A stretch of 64,000 bases of DNA from Magnetospirillum sp. 64-120. GTDB taxonomy: Bacteria > Pseudomonadota > Alphaproteobacteria > Rhodospirillales > Magnetospirillaceae. The stretch covers positions 236,565 through 300,564 of the forward strand of contig MKVK01000043.1 of the NCBI GenBank assembly GCA_001898825.1, written 5' to 3'. Below the pieces are notes generated by a model. It ran no database searches and had not been told where the DNA came from. It saw only the letters and a list, made by a program, of their open reading frames with translations. Both the position numbers and the translations under genes were made by a program. Below are positions 26,788 through 35,346 of this stretch, piece after piece (within the stretch, counting starts at the first letter, position 1; each line of letters starts with the position of its first letter).

Positions 26788-27923
26788 GCGTCTTGGGCTT
26801 TCGTGTCGCGGAAACGTCCATAGGTCCAGTGGGCGGCGCAGGCGCCCTCGGCCGATACCATGCACGAACCCATGGGGTTTTCAGGCGTGCACACGGTGCC
26901 GAACAGCTTGCAATCGGTGGGTTTTTTCACGCCGCGCAGGATGGCGCCGCATTCGCAGGCCTTGTTGTCGGGCGGGCTGTCCTTGGGCACGTCCCACTGG
27001 CGTTCGGCGTCGAAGGCGGCATAGGCTTCCTTGATGCGCAGCGCCGAATAGGGCACCAGCCCCAAACCGCGCCATTCGAAGGCTTTACGCAGTTCGAACA
27101 TCTCGGCCACCAGCGCCTTGGCCTTGGTGTTGCCGTCCCGCGTCACCGCCCGGGAAAACTCGTTTTCCACTTCGAAGCGGTTTTCGTTGATCTGGCGCAC
27201 CAGCATGCGCACCGCCTGCAACACGTCCAAGGGCTCGAAGCCGGCGATGACCACCGGGCGCTGGTATTCCTCGGCGAAGTATTCGTAAGGCTGCGAGCCG
27301 ATGATGGTGGAGACATGGGCCGGGCCGATGAAGCCGTCCAGCTTGACGGTGCCCAACTCGCGCACTTCCGGGCTGTCCAGGATCTGGGCGATGGCCGATG
27401 GTGTCAGCACGTGGTTGCAGAAAACGAAGAAATTGGTCAGCCCCAAGGCCTGCGCCTGCTTGATGGCGACCGCGGTGGGCGGCGTCGTCGTTTCGAAACC
27501 GATGGCGAAGAACACCACTTTACGGTCGGGATTGACCTGCGCCAGCTTCACCGCGTCCAAAGACGAATAGACCATGCGGATGTCGCGGCCCTCGGCCTTG
27601 GCCTTCAGCAGCGACAGGCGTTTGGAGCCGGGAACCCGCAGCATGTCGCCATAGGTGCAAAGAATGACGTCGGGCTGGCCGGCCAGCCAGATGGCGGCGT
27701 CGATGCGGCCCACCGGCAGCACGCAGACCGGACAGCCCGGCCCATGCACCATGTGGACATTGGCCGGCAGGATGTCTTCCAGGCCGTAACGGGAAATGGC
27801 GTGGGTGTGGCCGCCGCAGAATTCCATCAGGTGATAGGTGCGCGCTGTGTCGGCCTCGGCGGCGATGGATTTCGCCAGTTGCTGGGCCAGTTCGCCGTCG
27901 CGATATTCGTCGATGTATTTCAT
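26784..27923 (-). CDS. hypD: Hydrogenase maturation protein HypD
   Basis: Fe-S scaffold on which, with HypC, the Fe(CN)2CO unit is assembled. It has 379 residues. The conserved cysteines are visible: C36 in MEFCGGHTHAI, C64 and C67 in GPGCPVCV, and a C-terminal set in ACECG, CKLFGTVC and GSCMVSAEGACAAHW that would hold the 4Fe-4S cluster. IGFETTTP is also diagnostic. The start overlaps the hypC stop (ATGA). Confidence 0.97.
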   Translation of the reverse strand: MKYIDEYRDGELAQQLAKSIAAEADTARTYHLMEFCGGHTHAISRYGLEDILPANVHMVHGPGCPVCVLPVGRIDAAIWLAGQPDVILCTYGDMLRVPGSKRLSLLKAKAEGRDIRMVYSSLDAVKLAQVNPDRKVVFFAIGFETTTPPTAVAIKQAQALGLTNFFVFCNHVLTPSAIAQILDSPEVRELGTVKLDGFIGPAHVSTIIGSQPYEYFAEEYQRPVVIAGFEPLDVLQAVRMLVRQINENRFEVENEFSRAVTRDGNTKAKALVAEMFELRKAFEWRGLGLVPYSALRIKEAYAAFDAERQWDVPKDSPPDNKACECGAILRGVKKPTDCKLFGTVCTPENPMGSCMVSAEGACAAHWTYGRFRDTKAQDA

Positions 27924-28150
27924 GCGCTTTGCCCGGCCGCCTGCATTTCGGCGAACAGCGCCAGGGTCTTTTGGGCTTCCGCCGGGTCCACCTTGGTCAG
28001 CGCATAGCCCACATGGACGATGACGTAGTCGCCCACTTGGACGCCCTCCACCAGGGACAGCGACACTGATTTGGTGACGCCGCCCAGGTCGACCTTGGCC
28101 TGGTCGTCGTCCAGCAATGCGACGACGCGGGAAGGCAGGGCAAGACACAT
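27920..28150 (-). CDS. hypC: Hydrogenase maturation chaperone HypC
   Basis: Small chaperone that carries the Fe(CN)2CO unit with HypD and hands it to the large-subunit precursor. It has 76 residues and begins MCLALPSRV, the diagnostic N-terminus whose Cys2 becomes terminal after Met removal. GDYVIVHVGYALTKVDP is the core OB-like segment. One of two HypC-type proteins in this operon; this one is the HypD partner by position. It starts two bases after the short hypF stop. Confidence 0.95.
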   Translation of the reverse strand: MCLALPSRVVALLDDDQAKVDLGGVTKSVSLSLVEGVQVGDYVIVHVGYALTKVDPAEAQKTLALFAEMQAAGQSA

Positions 28151-28152
28151 GG

Positions 28153-29232
28153 CTAAACCTCCGTCAGGGCGGCGACCCACGCCTGGCCCAAAGACAAGCC
28201 GGGATCGCCCGGCGACACCTTGATGGCGGTCAGGGGGCGCAGGCCCCGGGCCGTCAACGCCTTCACCAGACCATCTTTCAGCACTTTATTGAAGAAACAG
28301 CCGCCGCCCAAGGCCACATCGCCACATCCCGCCTGTTCGGCGCCCCAGGCCGCCCATTCGGCCATGCCGGCGACCAAGGTGCCGTGGAACAGGTTGGCGC
28401 CGTGCTTGGCGTCGCCGCAATCGGCCAGATGGGTCAAAAGCGGGATGAAATCCAAGATGCCGTCGTGCAGTCGCCATCCATCGGCCAGGATTTGCGGGTC
28501 GTCCACCAAGGCCTCCAGGGCCATGGGGGCTTGCCCTTCGAAATCTGCCACCGGGTGGATATCCAACAGCCCACAGGCGGCATCGAACAGCCGCCCGGCG
28601 GACGAGGTCTCGGGGCTGTTCAGCCCCTTGTCCAGGATGGTGGCCAGCATGGGCGCCGGCTTGTAGGCGGGCCAACGGCTGGCGATCTCGCCGCCGCGCC
28701 CCAACTTGTGCAGGGCGCTGGCGGCCATGCGCCAGGGTTCGCGGGCCGCCACGTCGCCGCCCGGCTGGCGCAAATGGGCAAGGTGTCCCAGGCGTTGGTA
28801 ACGGGGGCCGGCATGAAGCAGCAATTCGCCGCCCCAGGCCTGGTTGCCCGGTCCCAGGCCGAAGCCGTCCAGGGACAGGCTGACCCCCTGATTACAAATA
28901 AGGTGCTCGACCGCCACTGCCGCCGCGTGGGCGTGGTGGTGCTGCACGGCCACGGTCGGCAGGTCCAGGGATTGGGCGAAACGGGTGCAATGGAAATCCG
29001 GGTGCAGGTCGTGGGCGACGCGGGTCGGGCGCACGTCTAGCTCGGCCAGCAGGTTTTGCACCGAGTTTTCAAAGGCGGCGATGGCTTCGGGCGTGCCCAG
29101 GTCGCCATGGACGACGGACAAATAAGCCATGTCGTCCTTGGTGACGCAGATGGTGTTCTTCAAAAACGCCCCGACCGCCAGGGTGCAGGGCACCGCATGG
29201 GGCAGGGGAATGGCCTGGGCGATGGCGGTCAC
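28153..29232 (-). CDS. hypF: Short HypF: carbamoyltransferase (Kae1-like) domain only
   Basis: HypF normally has about 750 residues: acylphosphatase, zinc-finger, YrdC-like carbamoyl-adenylate domain and Kae1-like transferase domain. This protein has 359 residues and starts directly with the last domain (CTLAVGAFLKNTICVT, DLHPDF 75-80, HHHAH 98-102, SLDGFGLGPGNQAWGGEL, GGCFFN). It therefore lacks the parts that hydrolyse carbamoyl phosphate and form carbamoyl-AMP. The frame is clean and the gene is tightly packed (GTG start directly after the hypB TAA), so it looks like a real short protein, not a broken one. Shortened HypF forms are known, for example in Ralstonia, but usually lose only the front part. 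A partner elsewhere would be needed. Confidence 0.85.
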   Translation of the reverse strand: MTAIAQAIPLPHAVPCTLAVGAFLKNTICVTKDDMAYLSVVHGDLGTPEAIAAFENSVQNLLAELDVRPTRVAHDLHPDFHCTRFAQSLDLPTVAVQHHHAHAAAVAVEHLICNQGVSLSLDGFGLGPGNQAWGGELLLHAGPRYQRLGHLAHLRQPGGDVAAREPWRMAASALHKLGRGGEIASRWPAYKPAPMLATILDKGLNSPETSSAGRLFDAACGLLDIHPVADFEGQAPMALEALVDDPQILADGWRLHDGILDFIPLLTHLADCGDAKHGANLFHGTLVAGMAEWAAWGAEQAGCGDVALGGGCFFNKVLKDGLVKALTARGLRPLTAIKVSPGDPGLSLGQAWVAALTEV

Positions 29233-30144
29233 TTACTTGCTCAGCGCCGCTTCCGCCGCCACCAGCTTGGCCTTTAGGCCTGCCACCTTGGCGGCGATGG
29301 CCTGACGACGGCCTTCGGCCACCCAGGCCAGCCATTCGTCCATGCCCTGGCCGGTTTTCGCCGAGACCTGCAACACCACGATCTCGGGGTTCACCCGCCG
29401 CGCATAGTCGATGCATTTGGCGACGTCGAAATCCAGATGCGGCAGCAAATCCACCTTGGTCAGGATCATCATCGACGCTGCGGCGAACATGTCGGGATAT
29501 TTCAGCGGCTTGTCCTCGCCTTCGGTCACCGACAGGATGGCGACCTTGTAGGCCTCGCCCAAATCGAAGGCGGCGGGGCACACCAGGTTGCCGACATTTT
29601 CGATGAACAGCACCGAATCCTCGGCCGGCTTCAGCGTGCCAAACGCGGTGGCCACCATGTGGGCGTCCAGGTGGCAACCCTTGCCGGTGTTGACCTGCAC
29701 GGCCGGTGCCCCCGTCGCACGGATACGGTCGGCGTCGTTGCTGGTCTGCTGGTCGCCTTCGATCACCGAAACCGGGAAGCGGCCGGCCAGGTCCTCGACG
29801 GTCTTGCACAACAGCGTGGTCTTGCCCGAACCGGGGCTGGACACCAGGTTCAGGGCGAAGATGCCGCGTTCGGCCAGCCAAGCGCGGTTGACCTCGGCCA
29901 GCGACTTGTTGTGGCCCAGGATGTCCTGTTCGATCTGGATGATGCGGCTTTGCGACAGGCCGGGCACGTGGACCCCGGCGATGCCCTGGCCGAAATGCAG
30001 GTCGTCGCCATGGTGATGATGATGGTGGCCATGGCCATGGCCATGGTCGTGATCGTGATGGTGGTCATGATCATGGGGATGGTGGTGATCGTGGTCGTGG
30101 GAGTGTTCCACTTTGGCGTCGCCGCAGCCGCATACCGTGCACAT
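29233..30144 (-). CDS. hypB: Hydrogenase nickel-incorporation GTPase HypB
   Basis: GTPase that drives nickel insertion into the large subunit with HypA. It has 303 residues. The N-terminus MCTVCGC carries the high-affinity Ni motif. Residues 14-50 are a histidine-rich stretch with about 20 His alternating with Asp and Gly, suited to nickel storage. The SIMIBI GTPase domain has SSPGSGKTT (P-loop, about 102-110), [19 protein letters not shown] and TKVDLL. It lies between hypA and the short hypF with no spacing on either side. Confidence 0.96.
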   Translation of the reverse strand: MCTVCGCGDAKVEHSHDHDHHHPHDHDHHHDHDHGHGHGHHHHHHGDDLHFGQGIAGVHVPGLSQSRIIQIEQDILGHNKSLAEVNRAWLAERGIFALNLVSSPGSGKTTLLCKTVEDLAGRFPVSVIEGDQQTSNDADRIRATGAPAVQVNTGKGCHLDAHMVATAFGTLKPAEDSVLFIENVGNLVCPAAFDLGEAYKVAILSVTEGEDKPLKYPDMFAAASMMILTKVDLLPHLDFDVAKCIDYARRVNPEIVVLQVSAKTGQGMDEWLAWVAEGRRQAIAAKVAGLKAKLVAAEAALSK

Positions 30145-30489
30145 CTACTCGACCTCCAATTCCTTGATCCGCATGTCGCCGCCGGCGGTCACCTGCAGCG
30201 CCCACCCACCGCATTTGGGGCAGGCGTCGCCACGCTTGGCCAGGGCGACGGTGTCGGCGCAATCCAGGCAATAAGCTTGGCCGGGAACGGCGACGATTTC
30301 CAGCTTGGCGCCGGCCGCCACCGCCGAGCCCCGGGTGACGGCGTCGAAACAGAAAATCATCGATTCCGGGTCCACCTGCGATAGTTCGCCGATTTCCAGC
30401 CACACCGTCTTGACCTTGGCAAAGCCATGGGTGGCGGCCTGTTCTTCCAGGATGCGGACCACGCCTTCGGTCAGGGACATTTCGTGCAT
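30145..30489 (-). CDS. hypA: Hydrogenase nickel-insertion protein HypA
   Basis: Nickel metallochaperone, 114 residues. His2 of MHEMSL is the nickel ligand; zinc cysteines are C74, C77, C90 and C93 in CLDC and CPKC. It hands nickel to HypC-bound large subunit together with HypB. Start and stop are each within four bases of the neighbouring genes. Confidence 0.96.
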   Translation of the reverse strand: MHEMSLTEGVVRILEEQAATHGFAKVKTVWLEIGELSQVDPESMIFCFDAVTRGSAVAAGAKLEIVAVPGQAYCLDCADTVALAKRGDACPKCGGWALQVTAGGDMRIKELEVE

Positions 30490-30492
30490 TCT

Positions 30493-31641
30493 TTACTCCA
30501 CCGCCACCGTGCAGCTGACGCACGGGTCCAAGGCGTGAACCAACAGCCGGGCTCGCAATTCCAAATCCTGGTCGGCCGGCGCGCCGGTCAGCATGCGGAC
30601 CAGGGCGCCCTCGGGATGGAAGTTCCATTCGGTGGGCGCCAAAATCTGGTACTGCCCGACCAGACCTTCCTTCAACACCACGCGATGGGCCAGAAGTCCC
30701 CGGGCCGCTTCGGTCAAAGCCAGTCCTTGGCCGTCCAGGCGAGGCAGCGGCGCCGCCGGCTCGCCCCGTAAATCATGCCTGTGTTCGTCCATTTCCCGCA
30801 AGGATTCCGCCAGCAGCACCAGACGGGCGGCCAGACGGGTCAACAGGCCGGTGCCGAAGCGGTCGGTCAGGTCGGTCAGCAGCGGGTGCCAATGCCAATG
30901 GGCCAGGGGGCCGGTTTCAAACACCCGGCCGGCGCAATCGGGGCGGGCCAGATAGATGCCTTCGCGGTCGGTCTGCAAGCGGGCCGACAGATCGGGCGGG
31001 CCCAGTTCCGGCATGGGCAGGAAGGCGGCGCCGGCCCCCAGACCCTGCCAGCAGCGGTTGGTGACCAGGGCCAGCAGCGGATTGCTTTCCCGTTGCAGCC
31101 AGGCCATGAAGGCGATGGGCTGCATCAATTCGTCCAGGTCGTGGCCGATCAACTGGGTCAGGGTGTCGCGGCACTGGCCGACGATGGTGTTGATCCTGGC
31201 CGTGTCGGGACGCAGCTGTCCGCCGCCCAGATGCAGCCAGTCGCCATCGGGGTAAAGGGCGGCGCGCAGCCCGGCCAAGGCGTGGCGCAGGCGCTTGGCA
31301 TGATCCAAGGACGGGGCGGCACCGGCCAGCAGCGGCCAGTCCCGTGCGACGGTCAGTCCGTGTTCGGAAACGCTTTCCCCCAACAACAGCAGGGAACGGG
31401 CGGCCTTTTGCGCCGGGCTGGCGGCGATGGCCGCGGCCTTTTCCATGGCCGCCAGACCGGTCAACGCCTGGGCGGTGCCACACAGCGAAAACACCGCCGG
31501 CAGCAATTGCAGCACCTCGGCCGGCTGCTTGCCGGCGAACAGCCGCGCCGCCTGAACCATGCGGGTGGACCGCACCAGCACGGTGCGCACCGACGGGCCG
31601 TCGACGCGCATGGTCACATGCAGGCTTGCCTCGGTGAACAT
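30493..31641 (-). CDS. hupK: HupK/HoxV-like hydrogenase assembly scaffold
   Basis: Degenerate relative of the hydrogenase large subunit thought to act as an assembly scaffold in aerobic hydrogenase systems. It has 382 residues. Of the first NiFe motif only one cysteine remains (C54, FSLCGTAQ). The C-terminal motif is kept as DPCVSCTVAVE (C374, C377), but the His closing the true motif is replaced and the protein ends there. Segments such as ARGLLAHRVVLKEGLV and APTEWNFHPEG mirror the large subunit. HupK is usual with HupSL/HoxKG enzymes and unexpected with a Hyb-type enzyme. ATG overlaps the hupF stop. Confidence 0.85.
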   Translation of the reverse strand: MFTEASLHVTMRVDGPSVRTVLVRSTRMVQAARLFAGKQPAEVLQLLPAVFSLCGTAQALTGLAAMEKAAAIAASPAQKAARSLLLLGESVSEHGLTVARDWPLLAGAAPSLDHAKRLRHALAGLRAALYPDGDWLHLGGGQLRPDTARINTIVGQCRDTLTQLIGHDLDELMQPIAFMAWLQRESNPLLALVTNRCWQGLGAGAAFLPMPELGPPDLSARLQTDREGIYLARPDCAGRVFETGPLAHWHWHPLLTDLTDRFGTGLLTRLAARLVLLAESLREMDEHRHDLRGEPAAPLPRLDGQGLALTEAARGLLAHRVVLKEGLVGQYQILAPTEWNFHPEGALVRMLTGAPADQDLELRARLLVHALDPCVSCTVAVE

Positions 31642-31874
31642 CAGGCCAAGCCGTCGGCCAGAACCTGGGACAAATAGTCGATGGCGGCCAGGGCGGTTTC
31701 CTCGGACACCTTTTCAGCGGCGAAAGTGCCGCCTGCCCCCAGCACCAGATAATCGCCGACGCGGACGTCTTCCTCGATCATCAGCAGGCTGGTCTGGCGG
31801 GTCTGGCCGAAGGCCTCGACCGTCGCCATCTGGCCGTCAACGGCCACCACCTTGGACGGAACCGCCATGCACAT
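31641..31874 (-). CDS. hupF: HupF: second HypC-type chaperone
   Basis: HypC paralogue, 77 residues, beginning MCMAVPSKV with the N-terminal Cys2. HupF proteins are dedicated to the uptake-hydrogenase large subunit and are linked with protection during aerobic maturation in Rhizobium. It lies directly after the protease gene and before hupK, matching the hupD-F-K order of Hup systems. Start chosen at the family Met; longer frames run antisense into hupD. Confidence 0.88.
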   Translation of the reverse strand: MCMAVPSKVVAVDGQMATVEAFGQTRQTSLLMIEEDVRVGDYLVLGAGGTFAAEKVSEETALAAIDYLSQVLADGLA

Positions 31875-31876
31875 GT

Positions 31877-32362
31877 CTAGGCCGCCTTGGGCAGGGCCTG
31901 GACACCCATTTCGGCGATTTCGGCCACCAGGCGGGCGACCACCTGATCCAGCACGGCGGCGACGGCGGGGGTCAGTTCCATGGAGGTTTCGAACGAAGCC
32001 GGCTGCACGCCGACCAGCACCACCTTCTTGGGCGACATGCCATGGAAGCAACAGGCGGCCAGCACGTCGGACAGGCCGACCTGATGGGGGGAAATCTTGG
32101 TCTTGAACCAGGCGTTGATCTCGTCGTCGGCGATGCGGGTGATGTCGCCGGGGGCTTTGCCCGCCTTGCGCATGCAATCGGCGATCAGCAGCAAATCGGC
32201 GTCGGCGATGCGGTCCAGGCAATCCATGCCGGACGTGCCGCCGTCGATGATTTCCACGCATTCGGGAAAGTCGTAACGATCGGCCAGGGCGGTGACGGCG
32301 TGGACGCCCACCCCCTCGTCGGACATCAGGATATTGCCAACCCCCAGGACGACGACGCGCAT
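31877..32362 (-). CDS. hupD: Hydrogenase maturation protease HupD/HybD
   Basis: Nickel-dependent endopeptidase that removes the C-terminal tail of the large subunit after metal insertion. It has 161 residues. The nickel ligands of E. coli HybD fall at identical numbers here: Glu16 (MSDEGVG), Asp62 (IADCM) and His93 (SPHQVGL). Substrate is HybC encoded just upstream, whose precursor carries a 15-residue tail. HupUV lacks such a tail and should not need it. A terminator-like hairpin stands between hybC and this gene. Confidence 0.95.
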   Translation of the reverse strand: MRVVVLGVGNILMSDEGVGVHAVTALADRYDFPECVEIIDGGTSGMDCLDRIADADLLLIADCMRKAGKAPGDITRIADDEINAWFKTKISPHQVGLSDVLAACCFHGMSPKKVVLVGVQPASFETSMELTPAVAAVLDQVVARLVAEIAEMGVQALPKAA

Positions 32363-32375
32363 TTCAGTTCCTTCG

Positions 32376-32409
32376 GAAAAATTCCGCCGTCCCGGTCAGG
32401 GGACGGCGG
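32376..32409 (-). terminator. Terminator-like hairpin between hybC and hupD
   Basis: Read leftward, CCGCCGTCCC (32409-32400) pairs perfectly with GGGACGGCGG (32393-32384) around a six-base loop and is followed by AATTTTT. This is a standard intrinsic-terminator shape inside the operon, in its largest internal gap of 74 bases. It would make maturation genes less transcribed than structural genes, or protect the structural mRNA end. Confidence 0.7.
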
Positions 32410-32436
32410 TAATGATACATGACTAAGGCAGGATTG

Positions 32437-34143
32437 TCACAGGGCCTTGACCTGCACCACTTCGTGGCCGTCTTCGTCCTGGACGTGCACGGCGCAGGCC
32501 AGGCACGGGTCGAACGAGTGGACGGTGCGCAGCACTTCCAGGGGCTGTTCGGGATCGGCGATGGGGTTGTCCATCAGCGAGGCTTCGTACGGGCCGATCT
32601 CGTCGTTTTCGTCACGCGGGCCGGCGTTCCAGGTGCTGGGCACCACGCACTGGTAGTTGGCGATCTTGCCGTCCTTGATGACGGTCCAGTGCGACAACAG
32701 ACCGCGCGGCGCTTCGTGCATGCCGAAGCCCATGACCTCGCCCTTGGGGAAGACCGGCTTGTTGAAGGTGGTGGTGTCGCCCTTCGAGATGTTCTCGATC
32801 AGCATGGACCAGTTCTGGCCCAGCACTTCCGCCATGACGCCGGCACGGATGGCACGCGCCGCGTGGCGGCCGACGGTGGAATGCAGGATTTCCGGCCCCA
32901 CCTTGCTGCCCAGCAGGGTGGAAACGGTGTTCAGCATCTGGTTGGCGTAGGTGGCGGTGGGCTGGTGGCCGGCGGCCAGGCCGCACAGCACGTTGGCCAG
33001 CGGGCCGACCTGGGCGCGCTTGCCATAGAAGGTGGGCGCCTTCAGCCACGAATACTTCCCGTCGTCCTGGAAGTCGGTGTAATGCGGCGTGGTTTCACCC
33101 TTGTAGGGGTGCAGCGCGCCCGGCTTGGAATAGGTGTACCAGGAATGCTTGACCGATTCCTCGACGCCGTCGCGCAGGTACTGGTCGCCGAACTGGGTGA
33201 ACGGCTTGTACTTGGCGAGGTCGCCATCGGGGATGTGACCGCCGGGGACCATGAACTGGGTGCCCTTGGAATCGGTGGGGAAATCCGGGGTCGAGATGTA
33301 GTTGGTGATGCCCTTGCCGTACTTGGTCCAGTCGGCGTAGAAGGCGCCGATGGCGGCGACGTCGGGCAGATAGACCTTGCGGGTGAATTCCGCCAGGGCG
33401 TCGATGTGTTCCTTGACCGCCAGCAGACGTTCCACCGTCAGCACCGACTGGGAATCGGTGGCGATGGGGTTGGACACGCCGCCGACCGCCAGGTTCTGGA
33501 TGTGCGGCGACTTGGAGCCCAGGATGGTGACGATCTTGCTGGCGTGGCGCTGGGCTTCCAGGGCCTGCAAGTAGTGGGTGACGGCCAGCAGGTTGACCTC
33601 GGGGGTCAGCTTCATGGCCGGGTGGCCCCAATAGCCGTTGGCGAACGGGCCCAACTGACCCGACCCCACGAAGGTGGCCAGCTTTTCCTTGGTCTGGGCC
33701 ATCACGTGCTTGGAATTCATGCCCCAGTCGGACAGGGATTCCGCCAGCTTCGAGGTGGCTTCCGGATCGGCCTTCAAGGCCGAGACCACGTCGACGAAGT
33801 CCAAGGCCGACAGGTGGTAGAAGTGGACGATATGGTCGTGCAGCGCGTGGGCGGCGGCGATCATGTTGCGGATGAACTGGGCGTTCACCGGCACTTCCAG
33901 GTTCAGCGCGTTTTCGACGGCGCGGACCGAGGTGATGGCGTGCACAGTGGTGCAGACGCCGCAGATGCGCTGGGTGATGGCCCAGGCGTCACGCGGGTCG
34001 CGACCCAACAGGATCAGTTCGACGCCGCGCCACATCTGGCCGGACGACCAAGCCTTGGACACCTTGCCGTTATCGACTTCGACGTCGATGCGCAGATGGC
34101 CTTCGATCCGGGTGATGGGGTCGATGGTGATACGCTTAGACAC
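32437..34143 (-). CDS. hybC: Uptake [NiFe]-hydrogenase large subunit (Hyd-2 type)
   Basis: Catalytic subunit holding the NiFe centre, 568 residues. Active-site cysteines are in RICGVC (C61, C64) and DPCLACAVH (C547, C550). A 15-residue tail after H553 is to be cut by HupD. Gas-channel residues are the ordinary Val63 and Leu111. It starts with GTG at 34143, 12 bases after hybB. Exported with HybO through the small-subunit Tat signal. The gene order small, FeS, NrfD-type, large is that of E. coli hybOABC. Confidence 0.95.
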   Translation of the reverse strand: MSKRITIDPITRIEGHLRIDVEVDNGKVSKAWSSGQMWRGVELILLGRDPRDAWAITQRICGVCTTVHAITSVRAVENALNLEVPVNAQFIRNMIAAAHALHDHIVHFYHLSALDFVDVVSALKADPEATSKLAESLSDWGMNSKHVMAQTKEKLATFVGSGQLGPFANGYWGHPAMKLTPEVNLLAVTHYLQALEAQRHASKIVTILGSKSPHIQNLAVGGVSNPIATDSQSVLTVERLLAVKEHIDALAEFTRKVYLPDVAAIGAFYADWTKYGKGITNYISTPDFPTDSKGTQFMVPGGHIPDGDLAKYKPFTQFGDQYLRDGVEESVKHSWYTYSKPGALHPYKGETTPHYTDFQDDGKYSWLKAPTFYGKRAQVGPLANVLCGLAAGHQPTATYANQMLNTVSTLLGSKVGPEILHSTVGRHAARAIRAGVMAEVLGQNWSMLIENISKGDTTTFNKPVFPKGEVMGFGMHEAPRGLLSHWTVIKDGKIANYQCVVPSTWNAGPRDENDEIGPYEASLMDNPIADPEQPLEVLRTVHSFDPCLACAVHVQDEDGHEVVQVKAL

Positions 34144-34155
34144 GGGCGTGGCTCC

Positions 34156-35340
34156 TTACTTGGTATGCGCGGCGGCCAGTTCGGCCTGCGTCAGCTTGTG
34201 GGTGTAGAAGACCGGGAACTTCCGGACGAAGACGATGTAGAGCAGGATCTCGGCGGCGATGATGCCGATGGTGACCATCAGTTCCTGCACGCTGGGGAAG
34301 TAGCTCCAGCCCGGGCCGGTCTGATAGGCGACCAGGAAGGCATCCAGACGGTAAAGGGCGCCGGCCAGCAGCAGCGCGCAGGCGCCGATCCACAGGGCCT
34401 TCTTGCTGTTGCGCTTTTCCTTGCTGGAAAACAGCACCACCGGGGTGGCGAACAGCGCGATTTCGATCACGAACATCACGCTTTTGATGCCCGAGCTGAA
34501 GATGGCGCCAAAGGCACCGCGCACGATCAGGTCGCCGAAACGGATGACCAGATAGGCGATCATCATGGCCCGGATGATGCCGGCCAGCTTTGCCAGCTGC
34601 GGGATTTCGTGCTTGACCGAACGCTGGAAGCCGGCCGAACCCAACAGGGCTTCGAACACCACGATGGAAAAGCCCATGGTGACGGCGCTCATCAGGAACA
34701 ACAGCGGCAGGATGGGCGTCTGCCACAATTCGTGGATCTGATAGCCCATGACCACCAGCAGGGTGCCCAAGGACGATTGGTGCATGGAGGGCAGCAGCAC
34801 GCCCAGACCGATGAAGATGAACAGTACCTTGTCCAGCTTCTTCTTCAGATGGGTCAGGCCCAGCTTGGTCAGGATGGCGGGGGCGAATTCGATCCACAGC
34901 ACCAGGATGTAGGCCATGACGCACAGCGCCACTTCGAACATCACCGAATTGGGCTGCATGTAGCCGGGCACCAGGATGTGCCAGGCGTTCCACCAGCGGC
35001 CCAGGTCGAAGACGATGGAGATACCGCCCAGCGTGTAGCCGAAGCATGACGCCAGCAGCGCCGGACGCACCAGCGGGTGGTATTCGCCCTTGTTCAGGAT
35101 GTAGGTCAGGAAGGCCATGGCATAGCCGCCGCAGGCGAAGGCGGTGCCGATGACCACGTCGTAGACGATCCAGATACCCCAGGGATAACCGTTGTTCAGG
35201 TTGGTCACCGAGCCCAGGCCCAGCACCATTCGCTTGGCCAGCAACACCACGGCGATGAAGGCCAGGATGGCGCAGATGATGGTGGTCTTGGACAGGATGG
35301 AACCGCCCAAGGGTTCGTGTTCGTTATGGATTCCAGCCAT
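34156..35340 (-). CDS. hybB: Hydrogenase integral membrane subunit HybB (NrfD family)
   Basis: Multi-helix membrane quinone-reactive subunit that links hydrogenase to the quinone pool, 394 residues with about ten hydrophobic segments. NrfD/PsrC features such as NNGYPWGIWIVYDVVIGTAFACGGYAM near the N-terminus are visible. It replaces the cytochrome b (HupC/HoxZ) used by HupSL enzymes. Seven bases separate it from hybA. Confidence 0.93.
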   Translation of the reverse strand: MAGIHNEHEPLGGSILSKTTIICAILAFIAVVLLAKRMVLGLGSVTNLNNGYPWGIWIVYDVVIGTAFACGGYAMAFLTYILNKGEYHPLVRPALLASCFGYTLGGISIVFDLGRWWNAWHILVPGYMQPNSVMFEVALCVMAYILVLWIEFAPAILTKLGLTHLKKKLDKVLFIFIGLGVLLPSMHQSSLGTLLVVMGYQIHELWQTPILPLLFLMSAVTMGFSIVVFEALLGSAGFQRSVKHEIPQLAKLAGIIRAMMIAYLVIRFGDLIVRGAFGAIFSSGIKSVMFVIEIALFATPVVLFSSKEKRNSKKALWIGACALLLAGALYRLDAFLVAYQTGPGWSYFPSVQELMVTIGIIAAEILLYIVFVRKFPVFYTHKLTQAELAAAHTK

Positions 35341-35346
35341 TGCCGC

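Noticed and set aside
28153-29232. Short hypF as a pseudogene
   Set aside because: The frame is intact, starts directly at the hypB stop, ends two bases before hypC and keeps all motifs of its domain; no remnant of the missing part is seen.
30006-30112. Dense GATGATG/CATGGC repeats that look like a microsatellite
   Set aside because: They encode the His/Asp-rich nickel-storage stretch of HypB; no separate repeat element is needed.
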